The notes under the pieces were generated by a model, which searched no databases, was not told the origin of the DNA, and saw only the letters and a program-made list of their open reading frames with translations. Below are positions 1-7,064 of a stretch of DNA of 64,000 nucleotides, piece by piece. The number at the start of each line of letters is the position of its first letter. Position 1 is the stretch's first letter. A program made the position numbers and the translations under genes. Where the stretch lies: NCBI GenBank assembly GCA_944386055.1, contig CALWZP010000001.1, positions 1 through 64,000 of the forward strand, given 5' to 3'. Source of the stretch: an uncultured Oscillospiraceae bacterium. GTDB taxonomy: Bacteria > Bacillota > Clostridia > Oscillospirales > Oscillospiraceae.

Positions 1-77
1 CCCAAAAGAAGGCGCGCAGACGGCGGCATCAGCCGTTCAGATTCCGGATGGCCTCCTGGGCCGCCATCTGCTCGCCT
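1..77 (-). repeat. Direct duplicate of the rnc 3' end
   Basis: Positions 1-77 are identical to 201-277, which hold the last codons of rnc, its stop codon and about 28 bp downstream. The offset is exactly 200 bp. The copy keeps the reading frame of the last 14 RNase III residues (EQMAAQEAIRNLNG) but lacks the rest of the gene, so it is a dead fragment. It may continue left of the window. A tandem duplication or an insertion that duplicated its target could explain it. An assembly artefact cannot be excluded. Confidence 0.85.
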
Positions 78-200
78 GCCCCATGGAGCATGGCTCCATG
101 GGGAACCCCATTGGGATTCCTCGGGCGGAATGAATCCGCCCTCCGGCAAGGGCTTGCAGAGCAAGCCCTTTGACGCGCTTGCGCGCGGGTCGCTTTCGCT
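78..200. repeat. Chain of short hairpins between the two rnc 3' copies
   Basis: This 123-bp stretch is almost entirely short inverted repeats laid end to end: CCATGGAGC/GCTCCATGG, GGGCGGA/TCCGCCC, GGGCTTGC/GCAAGCCC and a GC-rich arm at about 172-182. It has no credible gene. The layout resembles the hairpin chains at 5251-5535, 6016-6300 and 26141-26310, so it is probably a REP/MITE-like element. Confidence 0.6.
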
Positions 201-228
201 CCCAAAAGAAGGCGCGCAGACGGCGGCA

Positions 229-903
229 TCAGCCGTTCAGATTCCGGATGGCCTCCTGGGCCGCCATCTGCTCGCCTTCTTTTTTACTGCGGCCTTCGCC
301 GTGGCCGATGACCTTGCCGTTGAGGGTAACCTGAATGGCAAAGCGCTTGTCATGGTCGGGACCCGACTCCCCCACCAGGTGATAGCTCAGCTCCTGCCCG
401 CTCTCCTTCTGCACCAGCTCCTGCAGGGCGGTCTTGTAGTCCTGATTCTCGGTCACATCACCGGGGTTGCGGCTGAGGATAAAGCGCTGGATCATCTTCC
501 GGGCGGAGCCGATGCCCCCGTCCAGGTAAATGGCGGCGATGATGGCCTCCACCGCGTCCGCCTGGATGGAGGGCCGCCGCCGGCCGCCGCCGGCGCTCTC
601 CCCCTTGCCCAGCTTCAGATAGTCCCCCAGGGACAGCTCCCGGGCCACCTTCACCAGACTCCCCTCGCACACCAGAGCCGCCCGGGTGCGGGTGAGCTCC
701 CCCTCGGGCATATCGGGGTGCGCGCGGTACAGGTGGTCGGCCACCACCATGCCCAGCACCGCGTCCCCCAAAAACTCCAGCCGCTCGTTGCTGGCGATTC
801 CCCGGCCCCGGTTCTCGTTGGCATAGGAACTGTGGTACAGCGCCCCCTCCAGCAGCTTTCTGTCCTGGAATGTATAGCCCAGCTTCTCCTCCAGATCCTT
901 CAT
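229..903 (-). CDS. rnc: Ribonuclease III
   Basis: This enzyme cleaves double-stranded RNA in rRNA maturation and mRNA turnover. The 224-residue protein has the RNase III signature NERLEFLGDAVL at 39-50, acidic catalytic residues E43, D47, D116 and E119, and a C-terminal double-stranded RNA-binding domain from about 155. I chose the ATG at 903 because GAGAGGAAG lies just upstream. The longer frame to 966 adds 21 residues that overlap the acpP terminator hairpin. It lies downstream of acpP and plsX on the same strand, the usual Firmicutes arrangement. Its last 14 codons are duplicated at 1-77. Confidence 0.96.
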   Translation of the reverse strand: MKDLEEKLGYTFQDRKLLEGALYHSSYANENRGRGIASNERLEFLGDAVLGMVVADHLYRAHPDMPEGELTRTRAALVCEGSLVKVARELSLGDYLKLGKGESAGGGRRRPSIQADAVEAIIAAIYLDGGIGSARKMIQRFILSRNPGDVTENQDYKTALQELVQKESGQELSYHLVGESGPDHDKRFAIQVTLNGKVIGHGEGRSKKEGEQMAAQEAIRNLNG

Positions 904-921
904 GTCGTTGCTTCCTCTCTC

Positions 922-953
922 AAAAACAAAGCCCCGCCGTGGGCGAGGCTTTG
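922..953 (-). terminator. Terminator between acpP and rnc
   Basis: On the minus strand a hairpin (927-953, CAAAGCC paired with GGCTTTG, about 11 bp with one mismatch) is followed by a run of five U (922-926). It would end or attenuate acpP transcription just before the rnc ribosome binding site. Confidence 0.75.
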
Positions 954-962
954 TCGGCTTCA

Positions 963-1196
963 TCAATCCACTTTATTCTGCAGATAACGGACCAGATCGC
1001 CTACGGTGACGATCTTGGCCAGGTCCTCCTCGCTCATCTCCGCGATGCCGAACTCGTCCTCCAGCGCCATGGACAGCTCCACAATGTCGACGGAATCCGC
1101 ACCCAGATCATTCTCAAAGGTCGTGTCCATGGTGATGTTTTCCACATCCACGCCAAACTGCTCGGAGAGCAGCTCGCTCAGCTTTTCAAAAATCAT
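963..1196 (-). CDS. acpP: Acyl carrier protein
   Basis: This 77-residue acidic protein carries growing acyl chains on a phosphopantetheine arm during fatty acid synthesis. The attachment serine is Ser35 in the motif GADSVD. The length matches the family exactly. AAGGAGG lies just upstream of the ATG. It sits between plsX and rnc and has its own strong promoter (1277-1305) and a terminator behind it, as expected for a highly expressed gene. Confidence 0.97.
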   Translation of the reverse strand: MIFEKLSELLSEQFGVDVENITMDTTFENDLGADSVDIVELSMALEDEFGIAEMSEEDLAKIVTVGDLVRYLQNKVD

Positions 1197-1276
1197 GGTA
1201 AACCTCCTTCCCGGTCCATGCGTGCGGCGGCGTCACGGCTTCTGTGTCCACCGCCAAAAGGGACATATGCAGATTT

Positions 1277-1305
1277 ATCATAGGCATAATCCCACGCCCT
1301 GTCAA
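1277..1305 (-). promoter_or_regulatory. Sigma-A promoter for acpP
   Basis: On the minus strand TTGACA (1305-1300) and TATGAT (1282-1277) are separated by 17 bp. Transcription would start about 75 bp upstream of the acpP start codon. Confidence 0.8.
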
Positions 1306-1336
1306 TAGGCTTTTGGCGATTCCCGCCAATTTTCTC

Positions 1337-2398
1337 TCACTTTTCGTCGCCGGTCTCCCCGCGGCCCGCCTTCTGCAGGCCGGTGGGCAGGCGCATGTGG
1401 TCGATGTTCTCGGTGATATCCTCGATGATGCCGGAGGAGGCGAACTGCACCGCCTGGCGCACGGCGTTTTTCATGGCATAGTCGTCGGAGGAGCCGTGGG
1501 CCTTGATCACCGGTCTGGAGATGCCAATCAGGGCGGTGCCTCCCACCTCGCTGGAGCTCATCAGCTTCTTGAACTCCCGCAGGCCGCCGGAGACCAGCAC
1601 CGCCGCCAGCTTGGTGAGCAGGTTCTTCTTGAACATCTTCTTCAGCTCCCGGGCCATGAACAGGCCGGTGCCCTCCATGGTCTTGAGGAAGATGTTCCCC
1701 GAATAGCCGTCGCACACGATGACATCCACCGCGCCCTCCACGGCCTCCCGGGCCTCCACATTGCCCACGAAGTTGATGCGCCCCTCTTCTCCCGCTTTTT
1801 TCAGCAGGACCAGGGTCTCCCGCTGCAGATCGGTGCCCTTGCTCTCCTCCGCCCCGATGTTCAAAAGGCCCACCCGGGGCTCGGGGCAGCCCAGCACCCG
1901 CTCGGCGTAATAGCTGCCCATAAAGGCAAACTGGAGGAGATACTCGGGGGTACACTCGGCGTTTGCGCCGCAGTCGATGAGGATGGCGCCCCCCTTCCCG
2001 GTGGGCACCACGGGGGCCAGGGCCGCCCGGCGGATGCCCTTCACCCGCTTCACCAGCAGGGTGGCCGCGGAGAGCAGCGCCCCGGTGGAGCCGGCGGAGA
2101 CAAAGGCGTCCCCCTCCCCGTTCTTCAGCATGGTCAGCCCGATGGTCAGGGAGGAGTTCTTCTTCTCCCGGAAGGCGGTGGCTGGGTTGTCGCACATCTC
2201 CACCACCTGGTCGGCATGGGCGATCTCCACCCCGGCGGGCAGGTTATGCAGCCCGTCCTGTTCCAGAACCGAGAGGATGCCCTCCCCCCGGCCCACCAGG
2301 ACCACCTCCACCCCGTACTCCTTTGCCGCCGCCAGTGCGCCCCGCACCGGCGCCTGGGGCGCGTTGTCGCCGCCCATGGCGTCCACGATGATCTTCAT
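1337..2398 (-). CDS. plsX: Phosphate acyltransferase PlsX
   Basis: PlsX makes acyl-phosphate from acyl-ACP for membrane phospholipid synthesis. The 353-residue protein begins MKIIVDAMGGDNAP, the family's hallmark N-terminus, and keeps the family length. The ATG at 2398 has AGAGGG upstream; the frame can be extended to 2473 but that part belongs to the neighbouring DUF559 reading frame. Its start overlaps the stop of the broken DUF559 gene by four bases (ATGA), so that gene is inserted directly ahead of plsX in the lipid operon. Confidence 0.96.
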   Translation of the reverse strand: MKIIVDAMGGDNAPQAPVRGALAAAKEYGVEVVLVGRGEGILSVLEQDGLHNLPAGVEIAHADQVVEMCDNPATAFREKKNSSLTIGLTMLKNGEGDAFVSAGSTGALLSAATLLVKRVKGIRRAALAPVVPTGKGGAILIDCGANAECTPEYLLQFAFMGSYYAERVLGCPEPRVGLLNIGAEESKGTDLQRETLVLLKKAGEEGRINFVGNVEAREAVEGAVDVIVCDGYSGNIFLKTMEGTGLFMARELKKMFKKNLLTKLAAVLVSGGLREFKKLMSSSEVGGTALIGISRPVIKAHGSSDDYAMKNAVRQAVQFASSGIIEDITENIDHMRLPTGLQKAGRGETGDEK

Positions 2399-2835
2399 GA
2401 ATTTCCCTCTTTCTGTTTCTTGTTCAGGGGATCTTCCCCGGAAAAGGAGATGTACCGGAGGATCGTCCCACATACTTCGGGAAAATTCTCCTGGATCTCC
2501 AGGTTAGAAAAACGCAGCACGGTGACACCCAGTCTCTCCAGTTCTTTGCTCCTATACCGGTCGCGGCGCATTGCCTCCATCTCATAATGCTGGCCGCCAT
2601 CCAACTCGATGGCGAGTTTTTGGGCCGCGCAATAAAAATCCACGATGTAATTGCCGATCGGCTTTTACCTTTGAAATCGAGCCGGAGCACTACGCAGGAA
2701 CTGATACCAGAGTTTCTTCTCCCAAGGGGTCATGTTCTTTCTCAGTTCTCTTGCCCTGGCCGTCAGATCGGGGTTGCGTTCCAGAAACACAGAACTCCTC
2801 CTCTCCGCATTCTCCAGGGGAAAGTTATTTTTCAC
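2395..2835 (-). pseudogene. DUF559 (Vsr-like fold) endonuclease-family gene with an in-frame ochre codon
   Basis: Read from a possible GTG at 2835, the frame encodes a typical DUF559 protein with the motifs RELRKNMTPWEKKLWY, then KPIGNYIVDFYCA, LAIELDGGQHYE and VLRFSNLEI. A TAA at 2667-2665 interrupts it exactly where the family usually has Gln (FQR-stop-KPIGNY), so a single CAA-to-TAA change explains the break. From the next ATG (2643) only 82 residues remain. DUF559 proteins resemble very-short-patch-repair endonucleases, but their cellular role is poorly known. The ATGA overlap with plsX suggests co-transcription. A MITE-like element starts 19 bp upstream. Confidence 0.8.
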
Positions 2836-2853
2836 CGTTCAGCATCGTTCTCC

Positions 2854-3000
2854 AAGCCCCCTTGAAAAGGGGGCTGTCGCCGCCGTCAGGCGGTGACTGG
2901 GGGTTTCTCATCTCCATCCATACCCATGGTGGAAAACTGAGGCGGAAGAAACCCTCCGTCACGGCTTCGCCGTGCCACCTCCCTTTTCAAGGGAGGTTTT
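2854..3000 (-). mobile_element. MITE-like element, copy 1
   Basis: The element is about 147 bp. Its two ends are imperfect inverted repeats of about 53 bp, each made of a CCCTTGAAAAGGG-type palindrome, a second GC-rich hairpin and a GGGTTTCT tail. The outer hairpins differ between the ends but keep their pairing (GCCCCC/GGGGGC at one end, CCTCCC/GGGAGG at the other). No transposase is encoded. Copy 2 at 5094-5238 lies in the opposite orientation. I recall similar sequences from many gut Oscillospiraceae. It accounts for the gap between the DUF559 gene and trmFO. Confidence 0.75.
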
Positions 3001-3028
3001 TTTCGGGAGGGCCGCCATACAAGCCCCC

Positions 3029-4333
3029 TCAGCTCAGGTCCAGCTCCTCCAGCTTCTCCAGGGCCCGCTGGGAGATCTCCGCATTTTTGTTCCGCTTGCC
3101 CTTCACCCGGTGGTCCAGGGGTGGGATGAGGCCGAAATTGATGTTCATCGGTTGGAAGTTTACCACACTTGGGTCACTGATGTAAAGAGCCAGTGCGCCC
3201 ATGGCGGTCTCCCGGGGGAAATCGATGGGCGCCCTCCCCGTCAGCCGGCGGGAGAGCTCCATGGCCGCCAGCACCCCGGAGGCGGTGGACTCCACATAGC
3301 CCTCCACCCCGGTGATCTGCCCGGCAAACATCAGCCGCTCCTGCCCTCTCACCCGGTAGTACCGGTCCAGCAGCCGGGGGGAGTCCAGGAAGGTATTCCG
3401 GTGCATCACCCCATAGCGGACGAACTGGGCATGCTCCAACCCGGGGATCATGGAGAACACCCGCCTCTGCTCCGGCCACTTCAGGTGGGTCTGGAAGCCC
3501 ACGATGTTGTAGATGGTCCCCTGGGCGTTGTCGCGCCGTAGCTGCACCACGGCGTAGGGCTCCTTCCCTGTGCGGGGGTCGGGCAGCCCCCGGGGCTTCA
3601 GGGGGCCGAAGGCCAGGGTCTGCTGTCCCCGGCGGGCCATGACCTCCACGGGCATGCACCCCTCGAACACCCCGGCGTCCTCAAAGCCGTGGACGGAGGC
3701 CTCCTGGGCGGCGCACAGCTCCCGCCAGAAGGCGTCGTACTCCTCCCGGCTGAGGGGGCAGTTGATATAGTCCGCCGTCCCCTTGTCATAGCGGGAGGCG
3801 AACCACGCCTTGTCCATGTCCACGCTCTCGAAGGTGACCAGAGGGGCGGCAGCGTCAAAGAAGTTGAGGTATTTGCTGTCGGGGAACAGCCTGGCGATCT
3901 CCTCCGACAGGGCGTCGGAGGTGAGGGGGCCGGAGGCGACGATGACATTTCCCTCCGCCGGGAGCTGGGTCACCTCCCCCTCCGTCACGGTGATGAGGGG
4001 GTGGCTGCGGATCCTCTCGGTGACGGCGGCGGAGAAGGCGTACCGGTCCACCGCCAGGGCGCCCCCCGCCTCCACCCGGTGTCCGTCGGCACAGGCCATG
4101 ATGAGGGAGTCACAGCGGCGCAACTCCTCCTTCAGCAGGCCCACCGCGTTCTCCAGCTGGTCGGAGCGCAGGGAGTTGGAGCACACCAGCTCGGCGAAAT
4201 CGGGACTGTGGTGGGCGGGGGTCATCTTCTCCGGCTTCATCTCCCGCAGGTCCACCGAGATGCCCCGGCGGGCCAGCTGCCAGGCCGCCTCGCAGCCCGC
4301 CAGGCCCGCGCCGATGACGGTCACAGCCTCCAT
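3029..4333 (-). CDS. trmFO: Folate/FAD-dependent tRNA m5U54 methyltransferase
   Basis: TrmFO methylates U54 of tRNA using methylene-tetrahydrofolate and FADH2. The 434-residue protein starts with an FAD-binding GxGxxG (residues 8-13, GAGLAG). It has Cys51 in the VCSNSLRSD motif and Cys226 in EGCMPVE, matching the two functional cysteines known in the Bacillus enzyme. AGAGGAAG precedes the ATG. In many Firmicutes trmFO lies beside topA and dprA; here the XRE cluster separates them. MITE-like elements flank it and its upstream neighbour. Confidence 0.96.
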   Translation of the reverse strand: MEAVTVIGAGLAGCEAAWQLARRGISVDLREMKPEKMTPAHHSPDFAELVCSNSLRSDQLENAVGLLKEELRRCDSLIMACADGHRVEAGGALAVDRYAFSAAVTERIRSHPLITVTEGEVTQLPAEGNVIVASGPLTSDALSEEIARLFPDSKYLNFFDAAAPLVTFESVDMDKAWFASRYDKGTADYINCPLSREEYDAFWRELCAAQEASVHGFEDAGVFEGCMPVEVMARRGQQTLAFGPLKPRGLPDPRTGKEPYAVVQLRRDNAQGTIYNIVGFQTHLKWPEQRRVFSMIPGLEHAQFVRYGVMHRNTFLDSPRLLDRYYRVRGQERLMFAGQITGVEGYVESTASGVLAAMELSRRLTGRAPIDFPRETAMGALALYISDPSVVNFQPMNINFGLIPPLDHRVKGKRNKNAEISQRALEKLEELDLS

Positions 4334-4383
4334 GCGCTCACTTCCTCTCTCTTTCTCATGTCTCTGTGTGTGAAAGCCCTGAT

Positions 4384-5001
4384 TCAGCGCACGAAATTGG
4401 TGCGCTGGAAGGGCTCCCGCTCCGGGACGCCGTACTTCTCTCTGCCCAGGGCGATGCTCTTCATCAGAAAGGCCATGTTCCGGGCCAGGGTGCGCATGGA
4501 CTGCAGGCCCTCCGCGTCCTGGGCGGCCTCGCCCGCCTCCCGGCCGTGGATGCTGTTCCAGTACTGGCCGGAGGCCACCGGCATGCCGCTGATGGTGAAG
4601 AACTTGTTCAGCTCGTCAAAGGTGGCGGACAGGCCTCCCCTCCGGGCGGCCACCACGGCGGCCCCCACCTTCATGGTCTTGTCGAAGGGGGTGGAGTAGA
4701 ACAGCCGGGTGAGCAAAGCCACCAGGGTGGCGTTGGCGGAGGCATAGTACACCGGGCTGCCCACCACCAGGCCGTCGCAGGCCGCGAACTTGGGAGAGAG
4801 CTCGTTGACGATGTCGTCAATGACGCAGCGGCCCAGCTGGGCGCATCTCCCGCAGGCGATGCAGCCCCGGATATCCCGCTGGCCCACCTGGATACATTCC
4901 GTCTCGATCCCCTCGGCGTCAAAGATCTTCTCCATCTCCGCCAGGGCGATGGCAGTGTTGCCATTGGGCCGGGGGCTTCCATTGAGCATCAGGACTTTCA
5001 T
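4384..5001 (-). CDS. Iron-sulfur flavoprotein / NADPH-dependent FMN reductase family protein
   Basis: The 205-residue flavodoxin-fold protein has the FMN-phosphate loop NGSPRPNGNT near the N-terminus and a cysteine cluster CIACGRC (C47, C50, C53) like those binding a [4Fe-4S] centre in the Isf family. VVGSPVYYASANATL is the second flavin-binding loop. Such proteins move electrons between NAD(P)H or ferredoxin and unknown acceptors in anaerobes. GGAGAAG precedes the ATG. It lies 50 bp upstream of trmFO on the same strand. The substrate cannot be told from sequence. Confidence 0.88.
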   Translation of the reverse strand: MKVLMLNGSPRPNGNTAIALAEMEKIFDAEGIETECIQVGQRDIRGCIACGRCAQLGRCVIDDIVNELSPKFAACDGLVVGSPVYYASANATLVALLTRLFYSTPFDKTMKVGAAVVAARRGGLSATFDELNKFFTISGMPVASGQYWNSIHGREAGEAAQDAEGLQSMRTLARNMAFLMKSIALGREKYGVPEREPFQRTNFVR

Positions 5002-5093
5002 GGTATGCTTCTCCTTTTTCTGTTAAGATGGGCGGCAACACATCCCCGCCCTTCGCAGGGGCCGGTATCCTTAACGATCCGCCGGTCTCCTAA

Positions 5094-5238
5094 AAACCTC
5101 CCTTGAAAAGGGAGGTGGCACGGCGAAGCCGTGACGGAGGGTTTCTTTGCTCCTGTCCTTCTCCGCGGTCCCGGCAGGAGGCGAGAAACCCCCAGTCACC
5201 GCCTGACGGCGGCGACAGCCCCCTTTTCAAGGGGGCTT
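5094..5238 (+). mobile_element. MITE-like element, copy 2 (inverted relative to copy 1)
   Basis: About 145 bp with the same two ends as the copy at 2854-3000 but in the opposite orientation; only the central ~45 bp differ. The two copies bracket the trmFO and flavoprotein genes. No open frame in it deserves annotation. Confidence 0.75.
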
Positions 5239-5250
5239 GGACGGGGCCCG

Positions 5251-5582
5251 CCCCAGGTCCCCGCCGTGGTGAGGCGCTCCTCCGTCGGGCGCACCGGGGC
5301 AACGACCCCCGCCAGGGGGCGGCAGCATGCGGGAGAGAGCCCATTCGATTCGGTGCGCCGAATGGAGCGGCATCCACCATCAAGTCACCATGAAAGGAGA
5401 TTTTCAAGGACCTTGGTCCTTGAACGCGTCTTTGGGTACTTTCGACCCGCGGAGAAAGTACCTCGCCCTCAGGCGAAACAACGGCACAGACCTCAGGGCC
5501 GCAGGATACCCGCAGAAGAAGGGCCCGCCCCGACGGTCACTCCCGCCGGTCCGTCCGGCCCAGGAGATAGTCTGTGGTCACG
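5251..5582. repeat. 332-bp repeat, copy A (hairpin chain plus 3' end of xre1)
   Basis: This copy is nearly identical to 6016-6347. It contains a series of hairpins, including TCAAGGACC/GGTCCTTGA and GTACTTTC/GAAAGTAC (5436-5461), and runs into the last codons of the adjacent xre gene. The differences from copy B fall largely in one hairpin and preserve its pairing. Confidence 0.85.
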
Positions 5583-5749
5583 CCCAAAAAGTCGGCCAAT
5601 TCAACCAGCCCCTCATAATCAGGCCGCCTTCTACCTCCCTCATAGTACTGGTAAGACCGCACTGCAATTTTAAGATGTTCCGCTACATCACTCTGTTTCA
5701 AACCACGGCTTTTCCTGGCCTCTTTTAATCTCTCTGCAAATTTTACCAT
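5537..5749 (-). CDS. Small XRE-family HTH regulator 1
   Basis: The 70-residue protein is essentially one lambda-repressor/Cro-like helix-turn-helix (recognition region around SDVAEHLKIAVRSYQYYE) ending in LGVTTDYLLGRTDRRE. In full-length relatives that tail is the linker to a further domain, so this is an HTH-only repressor. GAGGAG lies 7 bp upstream of the ATG. It diverges from a consensus promoter set in a dyad at 5769-5816, the natural place for its operator. It is a paralogue of the three xre genes at 6302-6973. Confidence 0.9.
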   Translation of the reverse strand: MVKFAERLKEARKSRGLKQSDVAEHLKIAVRSYQYYEGGRRRPDYEGLVELADFLGVTTDYLLGRTDRRE

Positions 5750-5768
5750 AGAAACTCCTCTTAAGCCC

Positions 5769-5816
5769 TTGACACGAACAATCCGACTGTATATAATACA
5801 GTCATATTGTTCGTGT
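5769..5816 (+). promoter_or_regulatory. Consensus promoter inside an operator-like dyad, module 1
   Basis: TTGACA (5769-5774) and TATAAT (5792-5797) are spaced 17 bp. They are enclosed by the perfect inverted repeat ACACGAACAAT (5772-5782) / ATTGTTCGTGT (5806-5816). A second dyad GACTGTAT (5785-5792) / ATACAGTC (5796-5803) is centred on the -10 element. A repressor bound here would block the plus-strand promoter, and probably affects the divergent xre1. Confidence 0.85.
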
Positions 5817-5838
5817 TTCTTTTGTCGGAGGTATCACG

Positions 5839-6369
5839 ATGTCTGACCTATTCCCGCTCCTCTTTGACCATACCCTCTCCCGCTCCCGGGCCGATCTGGC
5901 CCTGGCCGGGCGGGCGGTGGACGGCGGGCGGATGATATCCGCCGCTACACAGGAGATGGAGGAATGCCCCGCCCCCGCCACGCCTTTCGCAGGGGCTGAT
6001 GTTCCCATCGGTCGCCCCCAGGTCCCCGCCACGGTGAGGCGCTCCTCCGTCGGGCGCACCGGGGCAACGACCCCCACCAGGGGGCGGCAGCATGCGGGAG
6101 AGAGCCCATTCGATTCGGTGCGCCGAATGGAGCGGCACCCGCCCTCAGGACACCATGAAAGGGGATTTTCAAGGACCTTGGTCCTTGAACGCGTCTTTGG
6201 TTCCTTTCTGCGCGCGCAGAAAGGAACTCGCCCTCAGGCGAAACAACGGCACAGACCTCAGGGCCGCGGGATACCCGCAGAAGAAGGGCCCGCCCCGGCG
6301 GTCACTCCCGCCGGTCCGTCCGACCCAGAAGATAGTCTGTGGTCACACCATAATAATCGGCCATCTTGA
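5839..6369 (+). pseudogene. Small gene of module 1, apparently cut by repeat copy B
   Basis: The gene starts well: a consensus promoter at 5769, CGGAGG 7 bp before the ATG, and about 43 plausible residues (MSDLFPLLFDHTLSRS onward). Near 5976 the frame runs into low-complexity sequence and from 6016 into repeat copy B, so the rest to 6369 is antisense to hairpins and the 3' end of xre2. By position it matches the 88-residue gene of module 2 (7065). I read it as a truncated gene whose start signals survive. A chimeric protein is possible but unlikely to be functional. Confidence 0.55.
6016..6347. repeat. 332-bp repeat, copy B
   Basis: Second copy of the repeat at 5251-5582, ending inside xre2 at the matching codon. 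Its variable hairpin (6200-6227) is a perfect 28-bp palindrome starting GTTCCTTTCTGCGC, where copy A has an 8-bp stem of different sequence at the same place. Confidence 0.85.
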
Positions 6370-6514
6370 CCAGTACGGATGCCGTCGGCTCCCGTTCTGC
6401 ATTCTCATAACGCTGGTAAGAGCGCTCCGCGATCCCCAACGCATCAGAAACTTCTTTCCGGGACTGTTTTCGCTCTTTCCGCATCTCACACAGACGATCT
6501 GATAAATACGACAT
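6302..6514 (-). CDS. Small XRE-family HTH regulator 2
   Basis: A 70-residue HTH-only protein with helix-turn-helix around RKEVSDALGIAERSYQRYE and the shared ending GVTTDYLLGRTDRRE. It is third in a minus-strand run of xre genes at 6973-6302 and starts 6 bp after the upstream xre stop. Its AAGGGA ribosome site lies across that stop, so translational coupling is likely. Its 3' codons lie inside repeat copy B. Confidence 0.9.
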   Translation of the reverse strand: MSYLSDRLCEMRKERKQSRKEVSDALGIAERSYQRYENAEREPTASVLVKMADYYGVTTDYLLGRTDRRE

Positions 6515-6520
6515 CTTATT

Positions 6521-6727
6521 TTAATCCCTTTTGTCCGTCCGGCCCACCAAGTAGTCGATGGTCACGCCATAGAAGTCGGCCAATGCGATCAGGGCCTTAA
6601 TATTCGGCTCATTGTGTTCGCTCTCATAAAACTGATAACCGCGAATGGATATGCCGAGATATTCCGCGATCTCCTTTTGCTGAACCTTCTTTTCTTTGCG
6701 GAGCATCCGCAATCTCTCCCCGTACAT
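6521..6727 (-). CDS. Small XRE-family HTH regulator 3
   Basis: A 68-residue paralogue with helix-turn-helix around QKEIAEYLGISIRGYQFYE and ending GVTIDYLVGRTDKRD. GGGGA lies close upstream of the ATG. It is the middle gene of the three-gene xre operon. Its recognition helix differs from its neighbours, so each protein may see a different operator. Confidence 0.9.
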   Translation of the reverse strand: MYGERLRMLRKEKKVQQKEIAEYLGISIRGYQFYESEHNEPNIKALIALADFYGVTIDYLVGRTDKRD

Positions 6728-6763
6728 ATTCCCCGTCCTTTGCGGTGCGTGTCAGCTATATGC

Positions 6764-6973
6764 TCATTCCCGCCGGTCCGTCCGGCCCACCAGATAGTCG
6801 ATGGTCACGCCGTAATAATCCGCTATTTTGATCAGCGCGGTCACACCGGGCTCTCGCTCCCCTGCCTCATAGCGGCGATAGCTTCGATAGGCGATCCCGA
6901 TCTCCTTTGCCGCCTGCTCCTGGGTCAGCCCGTTTTGCTCCCGCAGCGCCAGCATCTGCTCTGAAAAACACAT
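6764..6973 (-). CDS. Small XRE-family HTH regulator 4
   Basis: A 69-residue HTH-only protein with helix-turn-helix around QEQAAKEIGIAYRSYRRYE and ending GVTIDYLVGRTDRRE. It is first in the minus-strand xre operon and lies directly beside the dyad at 6998-7036, its most likely operator. GGGGAG precedes the ATG by about 11 bp. Confidence 0.9.
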   Translation of the reverse strand: MCFSEQMLALREQNGLTQEQAAKEIGIAYRSYRRYEAGEREPGVTALIKIADYYGVTIDYLVGRTDRRE

Positions 6974-6989
6974 TTTTTCATTTCTCCCC

Positions 6990-7036
6990 TTGACAGGCCC
7001 GTTTGGGACAATTATAATATTGTTGTCCCAAACGGG
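6990..7036 (+). promoter_or_regulatory. Consensus promoter inside an operator-like dyad, module 2
   Basis: TTGACA (6990-6995) and TATAAT (7013-7018) are 17 bp apart. The perfect 14-bp inverted repeat CCCGTTTGGGACAA (6998-7011) / TTGTCCCAAACGGG (7023-7036) covers the spacer and flanks the -10. The plus-strand transcript serves the gene at 7065. The same geometry with a different dyad occurs at 5769-5816. Confidence 0.88.
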
Positions 7037-7064
7037 ACATCTCGTAAGGAATAGGTGAATCGCT

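Noticed and set aside
2665-2667. Recoding of the in-frame stop in the DUF559 gene as selenocysteine
   Set aside because: The codon is TAA, not TGA, and the family has Gln there; a point mutation is simpler.
2571-3185. Plus-strand frame of 204 codons
   Set aside because: It is antisense to the DUF559 gene, the MITE-like element and the end of trmFO; no ribosome site or recognisable protein.
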